Shown: positions 53,431 through 62,901 of the stretch, one piece after another | Layout of the letters: every line of letters begins with the position of its first letter | How positions within the stretch are numbered: the stretch's first letter is position 1 | DNA from: Sphingobacterium sp. GVS05A | Lineage (GTDB): Bacteria > Bacteroidota > Bacteroidia > Sphingobacteriales > Sphingobacteriaceae | Assembly (NCBI RefSeq): GCF_019969845.1 | Contig: NZ_JAHXYR010000006.1 | Span: 1-64,000, forward strand | Length of the DNA stretch: 64,000 nucleotides | Reading direction: 5' to 3' | Notes under the pieces: model-generated | Told to the model about the DNA's origin: nothing | What the model saw: the letters and a program-made list of their open reading frames with translations, nothing else | Databases searched by the model: none | Translations under genes and position numbers: made by a program

Positions 53431-55095
53431 ATGAGTAAGAATAAATATGTTATTGGAGTGGATTTTGGGACGGACTCTGTCAGGGTTATGCTGATGGATA
53501 CAATCACCGGAAAGATCCTTTTTTCATCGGTTTGTTTATATGAACGTTGGCATAAAGGCTTATACTGTGATGCCGGCAACAGTCAATTTCGTCAACATCC
53601 ATTGGATTATATAGAAGGGTTGACATCAGCGGTTAAAGCCTGTCTACAAACGGTGGATCCGGAAGTCAGACAAAGCATCGGCGCCCTATCTATGGCAATG
53701 ACGGGATCGACACCCGTAGCTGTTGATGAACAGGGGACGGCCCTTGCTCTTCTTGATACTTTTAAGGACAATCCCAATGCAATGTTTGTGCTTTGGAAGG
53801 ATCATACAGCGATCCATGAAGCGGCAGAAATCAATGTGGTCGGAAAAAAAGATCACCGAGGTTACTTGCGATACGTCGGTGGAATCTATTCTTCGGAGTG
53901 GTACTGGTCAAAATTATTACATGTACTTCGTGTAGATCCAGCCGTCAGGGAAACTTGTTATACCTGGGTAGAACACAGTGACTGGATGCCTTTTTTGTTG
54001 ACAGGTGGCAATGATGCAAATCAGATGAAGCGAAATGTATGTGCAGCAGGACATAAAGCGCTTTGGTCACCCGCCTTTGGCGGCTTACCCGATATGGAGT
54101 TTTTTAATGCGGTCGATCCGATCTTAGGTCCCTATGCCGAACGATTTGGTGATAGGGTATATACGACTACTGAATCTGCGGGGTACCTTTGCGCAGCATG
54201 GGCTGAGCGACTGGGGCTTTCTACCGATGTGCAGATCGGTATCGGATCTATCGATGCGCACGTAGGCGCTGTAGGAGGAGAAATAAAACCCTACTACATC
54301 AGCAAAGTTATAGGTACATCGACCTGCGATATGATGGTCGTGTCCAAACCGGAGATGGAAGGCGTATTTGTGGAAGGTATATGTGGTCAGGTTGAAGACT
54401 CCATTATTCCGGGGATGGTGGGACTTGAAGCTGGACAGTCGGCCTTTGGCGATGTGTTTTCTTGGTTCAAGGATTTGCTCCTCTGGCCAGCAAAATTAAA
54501 TTCTTCGGCCGATTTCAGTGCCGTTTATGAACATTTGGAAACAGAACTGTTAAAGGAACTCAACCGTGCAGCTGCGGAGTTACCAATGCATATCGATGAT
54601 CCTTTTGCTTTAGACTGGTTTAATGGTCGACGGACACCAGATGCAGCGCCGACGCTGAAAGGTCTGATCGGCGGACTCTCTTTAGGGACAACGGCTCCTG
54701 CTATTTTTAGCGCTTTAGTAGAGGCAACTTGCTTTGGTTCACGGGCGATTATGGAGCGTATCGAAAGCGAAGGGGTAAGGGTGGCAGGGATCAATGCGAT
54801 CGGCGGAATTGCTAGTAAATCTCCTTTCGCTATGCAGATGATGGCTGATATATTAAATCGACCGATACATATTGCGGCTACAGAACAGGTCTGCGCATTG
54901 GGCGCTTGTATGTTTGCTGCAGTGGTTAGCAACAGTTATGACACGATAGAAGAAGCAGCAGCCCGTATGGGAAAGGGGGATAAGGAAATTGTACAACCTA
55001 GGCCTGAATATAGGGCGCATTTTGATCATCGGTATGCACAGTATTTACGTTATGGCGCCGTGCAAAACGATCGTGATAACAAAGCACTGACTTAA
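53431..55095 (+). CDS. AraB-type ribulokinase, putative D-ribulokinase
   Basis: This 554-residue FGGY sugar kinase starts KYVIGVDFGTDSVRVMLMD (phosphate 1 loop) and has the AraB-specific SALSMAMTGSTPVAVD and WKDHTAIHEAAEIN segments. GIGSIDAHVGAVGG and VIGTSTCDMMV mark the ATP-binding half. AraB kinases accept L- and D-ribulose. With FucI it would give D-ribulose-5-phosphate, which enters the pentose phosphate pathway. No araA or araD is present here. An AAGGAG ribosome binding site lies nine bases upstream of the ATG. Confidence 0.91.
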   Translation: MSKNKYVIGVDFGTDSVRVMLMDTITGKILFSSVCLYERWHKGLYCDAGNSQFRQHPLDYIEGLTSAVKACLQTVDPEVRQSIGALSMAMTGSTPVAVDEQGTALALLDTFKDNPNAMFVLWKDHTAIHEAAEINVVGKKDHRGYLRYVGGIYSSEWYWSKLLHVLRVDPAVRETCYTWVEHSDWMPFLLTGGNDANQMKRNVCAAGHKALWSPAFGGLPDMEFFNAVDPILGPYAERFGDRVYTTTESAGYLCAAWAERLGLSTDVQIGIGSIDAHVGAVGGEIKPYYISKVIGTSTCDMMVVSKPEMEGVFVEGICGQVEDSIIPGMVGLEAGQSAFGDVFSWFKDLLLWPAKLNSSADFSAVYEHLETELLKELNRAAAELPMHIDDPFALDWFNGRRTPDAAPTLKGLIGGLSLGTTAPAIFSALVEATCFGSRAIMERIESEGVRVAGINAIGGIASKSPFAMQMMADILNRPIHIAATEQVCALGACMFAAVVSNSYDTIEEAAARMGKGDKEIVQPRPEYRAHFDHRYAQYLRYGAVQNDRDNKALT

Positions 55096-55105
55096 TGTTT
55101 TTAGG

Positions 55106-55648
55106 ATGGAAACGATAACGCAAAAACAAGCCCACATCGGCAGATTACAAGATGTTTTGGATCATGATACTTTTAATCTGGTCTATACAACTTATCAGGG
55201 GACTCTGTATAAAAAGTTTATGTTTCTGCTCAATTTTCAAGAGACGGCGGAAGATATTCTTCAAGATGTTTTTTTGAAAACCTGGCAATTGCGGGATACG
55301 ATCAAGACCGAGAAATCATTGAAAAGTTATCTGTTTCAGATTGGCAGAAATTTAATTATGGATCATTACCGTAGGCAAAAACGAGAGCAAGGTTTTACAT
55401 TGACCTATCGTAATTTTATAAATGCAGTGGATCAGATCGATGAGGAATGTATATTCCATGAGGACAAATTTTCTAAATTAGAAGGAATTATCAATAAATT
55501 ACCCCCGCGAAGAAAGCAGGTGTTTGAACTGTGTAAATTTGAGCGAAGGAGTTATGAAGAAGTAAGCGAATTATTGCATATTTCACCATCAACAATAAGT
55601 GATCACATCGTCAAGGCAATGCAGTTTATTAAAGTGCATTGGAATTAA
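55106..55648 (+). CDS. ECF RNA polymerase sigma factor (Bacteroidota family 1), no anti-sigma nearby
   Basis: This 180-residue sigma factor has region 2 (FQETAEDILQDVFLKTWQLR) and region 4 (LPPRRKQVFELCKFERRSYEEV, ISPSTISDHIVKAM). Such factors usually come with a FecR-like anti-sigma and a SusC partner with an extra signalling domain. Here no FecR gene lies in the locus and a LacI gene follows 38 bases on. The target promoter is unknown; the susC gene downstream is the obvious candidate. Confidence 0.92.
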   Translation: METITQKQAHIGRLQDVLDHDTFNLVYTTYQGTLYKKFMFLLNFQETAEDILQDVFLKTWQLRDTIKTEKSLKSYLFQIGRNLIMDHYRRQKREQGFTLTYRNFINAVDQIDEECIFHEDKFSKLEGIINKLPPRRKQVFELCKFERRSYEEVSELLHISPSTISDHIVKAMQFIKVHWN

Positions 55649-55686
55649 CACGATAACGGTGTGCACGCTATTTAGTATAAAAAAAT

Positions 55687-56703
55687 ATGAGCAAGAAGAT
55701 CTCACTGAAGGATATAGCAGAGGCGGTAGGTGTTTCTACTGCGTTAGTGTCTTATGTATTGAATGATAAGGACGAACAAACAAGGGTAAATAAAGACACA
55801 GCAAAACGGATACGGGAAATGGCGAAAGAGATGAACTACCAACCCAATCAGATTGCGAAAAGCTTAAAAAGCGGTAAGTCGCAGGCGATAGGATTATTGG
55901 TAGCTGATATTTCCAATCCTTTTTTTGGGAATCTCGCTCGTGCTATAGAAGACGAAGCTAAAAAACATGGTTATAGTGTGCTGTTTGGAAGTTCCGATGA
56001 GAATCTCGAAAACTCGCAACGCTTGATTGATACATTTATCAATCGGCAGATAGACGGTTTTATTATAGCACCAGCAGAGGGTACGGCTTCGCAATTGGAA
56101 TACCTAAAAAATGCCAATATTCCTTTCGTACTTATTGACCGTTATTTTAAGGATTTGGAAACCAGTTATGTGGTTGTTGATAATTTTAATGCAACTTATC
56201 AGGCTACCCAGCTGCTGCTGAGCCAAGGGCATACTAAAGTTGCCTATGTATGTTATAAAAATCAGCTGCAGCATACAGAGGATCGTTATAGCGGTTATCT
56301 GCAAGCGTTACTAGATCAGGGGAATGCCGAGGACAGCAGCTTGATATGTGAGGTAGAGTTTAATAACGCGACTTATTTCAGGGAGCAATTTATCGAGCTG
56401 TTGCAGCCGGATAGGGATGTAGACGCTATTCTCTTTTCAACAAATACCTTATCTATTATGGGGTTAAAGATTATCAACGAACTGAATATTACTGTTCCAG
56501 ATGATTTAGCAGTTTTTTGCTTTGATGAGAGTGAAGCCTATGATCTGTTTTATTGCCCAATAAGCTATGTCAAACAACCATTGTCGATGATCGGGAAAGA
56601 AGCAGTGAAGATATTGCTTGAACAATTACGTGGGAAAGCATCCAGCGAACAGAAGGTTATGTTGGATGTGGAAATCGTTGCACGAAAGTCTTGTCAAAAA
56701 TAA
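55687..56703 (+). CDS. LacI family transcriptional regulator of the GH172/susCD locus
   Basis: This 338-residue regulator has an N-terminal LacI helix-turn-helix (KISLKDIAEAVGVSTALVSY) with hinge QPNQIAKSLKSGKSQAIGLL, then a periplasmic-binding-protein-like sensor domain (ISNPFFGNLARAIEDEAKKH). LacI regulators bind CG-centred palindromes. Three such palindromes (core TTAAWCGATTAA) lie upstream of the operon it belongs to and upstream of susC. The effector is likely the imported sugar or a phosphorylated product. Confidence 0.93.
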   Translation: MSKKISLKDIAEAVGVSTALVSYVLNDKDEQTRVNKDTAKRIREMAKEMNYQPNQIAKSLKSGKSQAIGLLVADISNPFFGNLARAIEDEAKKHGYSVLFGSSDENLENSQRLIDTFINRQIDGFIIAPAEGTASQLEYLKNANIPFVLIDRYFKDLETSYVVVDNFNATYQATQLLLSQGHTKVAYVCYKNQLQHTEDRYSGYLQALLDQGNAEDSSLICEVEFNNATYFREQFIELLQPDRDVDAILFSTNTLSIMGLKIINELNITVPDDLAVFCFDESEAYDLFYCPISYVKQPLSMIGKEAVKILLEQLRGKASSEQKVMLDVEIVARKSCQK

Positions 56704-56705
56704 AA

Positions 56706-57758
56706 ATGAAACGGCTATTACTTCCTTTACTCTTGTTGGTCGCAGACCTTTTATATGGTCAGGGAAGTTTTATGCCATGGCAGCAACTGGCACCACCGGA
56801 TACAATGGGGACTTGGGTACAACCTGTACAAGGAAAGCCGGCGATGCCGGTTTGGGGACATGTAAATGGTATAAGGATCGGATTAGATCCTTTGCCGGGG
56901 CCGAGGGGGCTGATCCGGATTTATACCCCTTATCTAGATTATGGGTTTCCGGAAGTCATGAATTTTATTGCCTTCGAGCCTATTCCCAAGGGAAAGGAGG
57001 CCCGTGGATTTTCCGAACTGGAAATGAGCAGTATCCATCCCGGAAAACGCGGAAAGTATTTTTGGAGTGCAGATCATCCGACAGGGTTATCAGCCCTGGA
57101 TGGAGAATATCCGGCACGGGGAATCGTGGAGCAAAGCAATGACGAGGAGACGCTAACGGTATATATATTTGCAGAACCCTTTGACAATGGTGCAAAAGTT
57201 TATGCTAGGCTTCGTTTTTTTGCGTCCAGACCCTATGAATTTGAATTGGCGACCCACACCTATGAAGAATCTCAAGAATTGGATTATTTCATACTAACCG
57301 CGACAATGGGCAATAAACCTCGGCTAAGAACACTTTTCTTGCAAGATGGAAAAGAATCCGCGCTGGAGTTATGGCCCGATTACAAAGACATCCATTTTAC
57401 ACCACATGCCTATTTTTCGCAACAACGTATGATTAGAGACAAAAAAGGGCATGTTTATTTTATTGCAGCTCCTGATGAAGCAGATTATCTCAAAACCGCC
57501 TATACGGCTGGGACTAATCAACACTGGAAGTATCGGGGTAAACGGGCGACCCAATACTGGATAAAAAAGAATCCCAGCGAGCAGCTCAATGGACTGCTGA
57601 CCGGAAGATTCACTTATTGGGCGAGTAAAGAACCCATACCCGGAGGGGTCTCCATTGAAAATTTTGAATTGAAAGAACCGTTTAAGGCGGGAGATACCTT
57701 TATTTTTGGGATTACACCGCTTTCTCCCGACGCATTTATCCAGCATATCAAACATTAA
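56706..57758 (+). CDS. secreted protein of unknown function in the D-arabinose-type locus
   Basis: I do not recognise this 350-residue exported protein (signal MKRLLLPLLLLVADLLYG). The start at 56706 lies two bases after the LacI stop. The mature part is beta-rich and full of aromatics, with GLIRIYTPYLDYGFPEVMNF, FWSADHPTGLSALDGEYPA and a C-terminal FELKEPFKAGDTFIFGITPL. This would suit a galactose-mutarotase-like or lectin-type sandwich that handles sugars. It could be a surface enzyme or binding protein of the locus. Confidence 0.78.
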   Translation: MKRLLLPLLLLVADLLYGQGSFMPWQQLAPPDTMGTWVQPVQGKPAMPVWGHVNGIRIGLDPLPGPRGLIRIYTPYLDYGFPEVMNFIAFEPIPKGKEARGFSELEMSSIHPGKRGKYFWSADHPTGLSALDGEYPARGIVEQSNDEETLTVYIFAEPFDNGAKVYARLRFFASRPYEFELATHTYEESQELDYFILTATMGNKPRLRTLFLQDGKESALELWPDYKDIHFTPHAYFSQQRMIRDKKGHVYFIAAPDEADYLKTAYTAGTNQHWKYRGKRATQYWIKKNPSEQLNGLLTGRFTYWASKEPIPGGVSIENFELKEPFKAGDTFIFGITPLSPDAFIQHIKH

Positions 57759-57893
57759 CCGACGAAACAATAACCAACGAAAAAACGAATCCTCCCACAT
57801 AGCGGGTTTTTAATAAAAAATAGTTTCCGAGCAGAGGATTTTATGTGATCGAACGTATTAAGTATATAGTTGCTGTCGCATTACCCATATTTA

Positions 57894-57909
57894 GCTTAAA
57901 CGATTAAAT
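57894..57909. promoter_or_regulatory. LacI-type operator 3, before susC
   Basis: GCTTAAACGATTAAAT contains TTAAACGATTAA, identical to the core of operator 2. It lies 43 bases upstream of the first possible susC start, so the susC promoter is probably under the same repressor. Confidence 0.62.
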
Positions 57910-57951
57910 TTTTGTGCCGTAGTATAAACTGATTAATAACACCTAATATTA

Positions 57952-60900
57952 ATGACTATGAAACGCTACCTAGATTTAGCACACTGGCTCTGTATAGCCT
58001 TTCTGTTTTGTACATTTTTTTTGCAGGCAAAAGCTATAGAATTCCCGACCGGATTACAGCAAAAGATCATCAGAGGCGAAGTGCGGGAAAGTGGTACGAA
58101 TACCGCACTTGTGGGAGTCAATGTGCGGGTTAAGGGAAGAACAGGCGGAACTGTCACCAACTCAAATGGAAAATATGAAATCCCGATTGACTCCAAGGAA
58201 AGTATACTTGTTTTCACGTATACAGGAAAGAAGACTGAAGAACGTTTAGTGGGTGAAAACGATTTGATTAATGTAAGTCTTACGGATGAGAGCAATATGC
58301 TTGCCGAAGTCTATGTCGGTTATATGACGCAGCGGAAAGCCGATTTAACTGGCTCCGTTGCTATCGCAAATGCGAGCGATATTGCGAGGAACCCATCGGC
58401 GAATGCCATGAAATCACTTCAGGGAAAATTAGCGGGTGTGCACATCACCACCAACGGTGGAAATCCGGCAGAGGGTGTGAACGTACAGATCAGAGGTTTG
58501 TCGTCACTTTCCGGCGGAGTTAAACCGCTCATTGTTTTGGATGGTATGCCTACGGAGAACCTCAATTTACGGGATATCAATGCAGCAGATATTGAATCTA
58601 TTCAGGTGCTGAAAGATGCAGCCTCCGCAAGTATCTATGGTGCACGGGCTTCTGGTGGGGTTATTCTTGTCCAAACTAAGAAGGGTAAAATTGGACAGAC
58701 AAAAGTGGACTATAATGGTAGCGTCGGGGTAAGCAATATTGTGCGCAAGCCCAGATTGATGAATGCCGAGGAATACGGGCGGGCAACCTTTCGGGCTTAT
58801 GCCTATGATGAGGCGGTCTATGGTGTGCCATTGACTCTGCCCAAAACGTACGATTTTACCTGGCATAGGGATGCTGAAGGACGCGCTGTGCTGGATGCTG
58901 TTAAACCAGCGGAGTATCTCAATGCTGATAAAACGGTGAAAAGCGCCGATACCGACTGGCTTGATGAAATTCTCCGTCCAGCGCTGATGACAAATCATCA
59001 GGTATCTGTTTCCAGTGGGACGGAAAAATCAAAGAGCATGTTTTCATTGGGGTACTTTGAAAACCAAGGAACGCAGATACACACCTTCTTTAGGCAGTTT
59101 TCACTGCGGGCCAACAATGAGATTAATTTAATCAATAACCGCCTAAAAGTAGGGGAGAATTTTGCAGTTTCTTATTTAAGATATCGCGATGCAAACGAGA
59201 TGCGTTGGGCATTGATCAATCCACCAGCTGTTCCTGTACATGATATTTATGGCGGCTGGGCTGGTGCGGCAGGTTTTGACGACTTCACAAATCCTGTGCG
59301 TGTACTGACCGATAACAAAGACAATGTAAATAATTATGTCAAAATGATCGGTAATGTCTTTGTGGATCTAAATATCTGGAAGGGAATTTCTGCCCGCTCA
59401 CAATTTGGTATCGATTACGGAAATTCCTATCGAAGGATAGTGGAAAAGAAATGGTCGGAAACAGGTGGACGAAATAGTGACGATGAAAATTATGTGGGGA
59501 ATATCCAGTCTCATCCCCTCAGTTATGTGTGGACAAATACGCTCTCTTACAGCCTACAAAATGACAAACATAGCTTAGATGCGGTATTGGGAACTGAATA
59601 CACACGATTTGTCGAGGAAGGTTTCTCTGCCCGACGGGAAGGAATATACCTGGAAGATCGTGATTTTGCGCATATTGGCGTAACCAATGGAACCAAATAT
59701 TCACTTGGAAGCACGGCTGACGAATATGTATACCTGTCTTATTTCGCCAAAGCCAACTATGTGTATAACCAAAAATACCTGCTGTCGGCGACTTTGCGTC
59801 GGGATGGATCCTCACTTTTCGGCGCAAACAACAAATTCGCTATGTTCCCAGCATTTTCGGCTGGTTGGCGGATCAGCAACGAACCATTTATGAAAAAATA
59901 TACATTTATATCTGATCTTAAGCTGCGTGGCGGATGGGGAGCTAATGGAAGTGTACAGGGCCTGCCAAGAGGTTATACCTCAACACCATTTACAACCGAT
60001 TATTTTGGAACATCTTATCCGATCGAAGGGAATGAAACCGGACCAATATTTTCAGGATATCGACGGACCTGGCTAGGCAACCCTAATCTCAAATGGGAAA
60101 CAACCACACAAACTGATCTCGCTTTAGATTTCAGCCTATTTGATAGCAGACTGAGCGGATCTTTTGGTTATTATTTTAAGAAAACAAAAGATATCTTGGT
60201 TCAGACTCCATACATTGCCGCGATGGGTGAAGGTGGGGAACCCTGGATCAATGGCGCAAGTATGAATAACCGCGGGATCGAATTGGATATTAGTTATCAC
60301 AACAATCCGAAAAATGCATTTCGGTATACCATCTCTGCAAATCTGGGAACTTATAAGACCAAAATCGTTAGTCTTCCAAAAGATGTCATCAATAAATACC
60401 CTGGAAATGGTGTCAACGACCTTGTGTTAGGAAGGACGCCAAATATCTTGTATGGCATGGTCGCGGATGGAATCTTTAAGACACAGGAGGAAGTCGATAA
60501 TCATGCTGAGCAACCCGGCAAGGCAGTGGGACGGATACGTTACAAAGACATCGATGGCAATGGAAAGATCGAAGAGTTTTATGACCGGACTTATATTGGA
60601 GTCAAAGATCCTAAGTTTTTCGGCGGGATAACCTTTGATTTTAGTTACCGCAATTTTGACCTTAATATTTTCTTCCAGGGGGTCTTTGGCAATAAGGTAA
60701 ATAACCTATGGAAATTGGAATCTGACCTATGGAATATCAATGTCCCAGCACACAAAAATCATCCCACACGTATTTTGGATGGATGGTATTTTGATCGTAC
60801 AGACTCCGATATTCCAGCCATCTCAAATTCTACATTAAATGCGGAGCAACGCCCCTCAAGTTATACGGTGGAGGATGGATCTTATTTGAAATTGAGGAAT

Positions 60901-61104
60901 ATAGAACTTGGCTATACACTTCCACAGGAAATTTCCAAGAAAGCAGCCATGAATAATTTAAGATTTTATGTCTCTGGACGTAATCTCCTGACATTCAAAA
61001 AAGGTTGGGGAAAAGACCGATATACTAGTTTTGACCCTGAGATGCCTGACTACGGCTATCTGACCCCTATGTTTTTGACTTTTGGTATCAATGTAACCTT
61101 TTAA
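57952..61104 (+). CDS. susC: SusC/RagA family TonB-linked outer-membrane transporter
   Basis: This 1050-residue outer-membrane receptor has a signal peptide (about 1-29, ending LQAKA), a carboxypeptidase-regulatory-like domain (REVRESGTNTALVGVNVRVK is cut here to its start, about 40-120) and a plug with LQGKLAGVHITTNGG and VNVQIRGLSSLSGG. The C-terminal barrel ends in FGINVTF. It imports oligosaccharides with the SusD partner encoded 11 bases downstream. It has no extra N-terminal signalling domain for an anti-sigma. The second ATG at 57958 is an equally good start. Confidence 0.94.
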   Translation: MTMKRYLDLAHWLCIAFLFCTFFLQAKAIEFPTGLQQKIIRGEVRESGTNTALVGVNVRVKGRTGGTVTNSNGKYEIPIDSKESILVFTYTGKKTEERLVGENDLINVSLTDESNMLAEVYVGYMTQRKADLTGSVAIANASDIARNPSANAMKSLQGKLAGVHITTNGGNPAEGVNVQIRGLSSLSGGVKPLIVLDGMPTENLNLRDINAADIESIQVLKDAASASIYGARASGGVILVQTKKGKIGQTKVDYNGSVGVSNIVRKPRLMNAEEYGRATFRAYAYDEAVYGVPLTLPKTYDFTWHRDAEGRAVLDAVKPAEYLNADKTVKSADTDWLDEILRPALMTNHQVSVSSGTEKSKSMFSLGYFENQGTQIHTFFRQFSLRANNEINLINNRLKVGENFAVSYLRYRDANEMRWALINPPAVPVHDIYGGWAGAAGFDDFTNPVRVLTDNKDNVNNYVKMIGNVFVDLNIWKGISARSQFGIDYGNSYRRIVEKKWSETGGRNSDDENYVGNIQSHPLSYVWTNTLSYSLQNDKHSLDAVLGTEYTRFVEEGFSARREGIYLEDRDFAHIGVTNGTKYSLGSTADEYVYLSYFAKANYVYNQKYLLSATLRRDGSSLFGANNKFAMFPAFSAGWRISNEPFMKKYTFISDLKLRGGWGANGSVQGLPRGYTSTPFTTDYFGTSYPIEGNETGPIFSGYRRTWLGNPNLKWETTTQTDLALDFSLFDSRLSGSFGYYFKKTKDILVQTPYIAAMGEGGEPWINGASMNNRGIELDISYHNNPKNAFRYTISANLGTYKTKIVSLPKDVINKYPGNGVNDLVLGRTPNILYGMVADGIFKTQEEVDNHAEQPGKAVGRIRYKDIDGNGKIEEFYDRTYIGVKDPKFFGGITFDFSYRNFDLNIFFQGVFGNKVNNLWKLESDLWNINVPAHKNHPTRILDGWYFDRTDSDIPAISNSTLNAEQRPSSYTVEDGSYLKLRNIELGYTLPQEISKKAAMNNLRFYVSGRNLLTFKKGWGKDRYTSFDPEMPDYGYLTPMFLTFGINVTF

Positions 61105-61115
61105 ACTTCCCTATT

Positions 61116-62873
61116 ATGAAAACGTATAAAATAAAAATATGCCTTGCGCTTTTCCTATTAACTACTGTAAGTTGTACTGATTCTCTTGATATTGCACCCA
61201 AACAGGTGCTGGATGAATCCTTTCTAGTGAAACCAGAGGATATGGACGGTTTTGTGACAGCTGCCTATGCAAGAATGACCGATATTCCGTCATTTGATTC
61301 ACCTTTTGCACCCTGGTGGTCGGGTTCTATGCGGGCAGATGATTCTTATAAAGGTGGTGGCGGAACATGGGATGGTGATGGCTGGCATAATATGGAGATC
61401 TTTGTCGGAGTCAATCCCAATGGATGGCCCCTAGACTATCCCTGGTATGTCTCTTACCAGATTATTCAACGTTGCAATACGGCGATTCAAAAGTTGCAGC
61501 TGATCAAGGAGGAAGAATTTCCACAAAAGAATGCCCGTCTTGGAGAAGTGAAATTTATACGGACATTCACCTTTTTTAGGCTAAAGCAATTTTGGAAATA
61601 TATACCTTATATCGACGAAAAGGTAATTGGTACAAGTGCCGACTTTGAAGCGGTACCGAATAGAGAAAAAGACCAACCCAACGATCAGTATCTTTGGGGC
61701 AGAATATTGGCTGATTTTAAAGAGGCTGAACAGCTGTTGCCAGCGACGCAGCCCGAAAAAGGACGTGTTGATAAAAATGCGGCAACTGCGATGGTTGCCC
61801 GCACGCTGTTATTTATGGCGTATGAACAAAATGATAAACATACTGTCGTCAATATCAACAAAGAAAGGTTGAGCGAAGCATTGACTTATCTCAACAAATT
61901 GACCGATCAGGAAGGAGGAAAGGTTGGCTTACAGACAGATTTTGCGGAAAATTTTGATATAAATTTTGATAACAAGACTAAAGAATCTATTTGGGAGATT
62001 CAATATTCCATTGATGATGGAAGTTCAAGTGGTGGTAAGATCAATCGAGGTGAGGGACTAAATCACCCCTTCCAATGGGGCGGTTTTCAATGTTGCGGAT
62101 TTCACCAGATCAGCTACACCATGGCGAATGCATTTAAAACTGGAACAAATGGTCTTCCTTTATTTGATACTTACAATAATGGGAGTTATGCAGATGGGGA
62201 CGCGGTATTTTTTGGTGGGAACAGCTTTGATCCGCGATTTAGCCATACTGTCGCCGCGCCGGGGCAGCCTTGGAAATATAATCCAAATCTTCTTTTTGAA
62301 ACAAAGGGGATTCGAAATGGTGCCGAATATGGTTACTTGAAATCTATTAAGGAATTGCCACAACCAGATTGTAAATGTTTGCTATATGATGGCTGGCAAT
62401 TTAACTCGATGAACAAGAAAATGATTCGCTATGATGAGGTTTTACTTTGGAAAGCTGAGGTGCTGATCCAGTTGGACCGTTGGAATGAATCATTGGTACT
62501 GATCAACAAGATTCGTGAACGAGCGGCTAAAAGCACAGCGAGGTTAGTGAAAAAGGATGGTTCTCCGGTACTCAATTACAAAATTGCAACCTATCAACCT
62601 GGTGTCAATTGTACTTGGGATAAAGCTTTTGCCTGGAAGGCCTTACAATGGGAAAACCGTCTCGAGCTGGCCGCGGAGGGGCGTCGTTTTTTTGATCTGC
62701 AACGCTGGGGAATATTAGAGCCAACGATGAATGCCTACTTTTCAGTAGAAAAAAATAGGTTTAAGTGGCTGGGAGCGGGGCGTTTTACAGCAGGACGTGA
62801 TGAATATTTTCCGATTCCTCAGCCTCAGATTAACTGGGCGAAAGGAAATTATACACAAAATCCTGGCTATTAG
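61116..62873 (+). CDS. susD: SusD/RagB family nutrient-binding outer-membrane lipoprotein
   Basis: This 585-residue surface lipoprotein has signal MKTYKIKICLALFLLTTVSC with acylated Cys20. It is built on TPR-like helices, with the SusD features PEDMDGFVTAAYARM near the N terminus and LQWENRLELAAEGRRFFDLQ near the C terminus. It ends in the usual YTQNPGY. It captures the glycan for SusC. It is somewhat longer than typical SusD (about 500-550), with inserts that may set specificity. Confidence 0.94.
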   Translation: MKTYKIKICLALFLLTTVSCTDSLDIAPKQVLDESFLVKPEDMDGFVTAAYARMTDIPSFDSPFAPWWSGSMRADDSYKGGGGTWDGDGWHNMEIFVGVNPNGWPLDYPWYVSYQIIQRCNTAIQKLQLIKEEEFPQKNARLGEVKFIRTFTFFRLKQFWKYIPYIDEKVIGTSADFEAVPNREKDQPNDQYLWGRILADFKEAEQLLPATQPEKGRVDKNAATAMVARTLLFMAYEQNDKHTVVNINKERLSEALTYLNKLTDQEGGKVGLQTDFAENFDINFDNKTKESIWEIQYSIDDGSSSGGKINRGEGLNHPFQWGGFQCCGFHQISYTMANAFKTGTNGLPLFDTYNNGSYADGDAVFFGGNSFDPRFSHTVAAPGQPWKYNPNLLFETKGIRNGAEYGYLKSIKELPQPDCKCLLYDGWQFNSMNKKMIRYDEVLLWKAEVLIQLDRWNESLVLINKIRERAAKSTARLVKKDGSPVLNYKIATYQPGVNCTWDKAFAWKALQWENRLELAAEGRRFFDLQRWGILEPTMNAYFSVEKNRFKWLGAGRFTAGRDEYFPIPQPQINWAKGNYTQNPGY

Positions 62874-62901
62874 TTCCTAACTATAACGAAACCGAAGTGT
62901 G

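Noticed and set aside
56618..57142. 174-codon frame spanning the lacI end and the unknown secreted protein gene
   Set aside because: It overlaps two better genes in another frame, and the signal peptide and operon spacing support 56706-57758.
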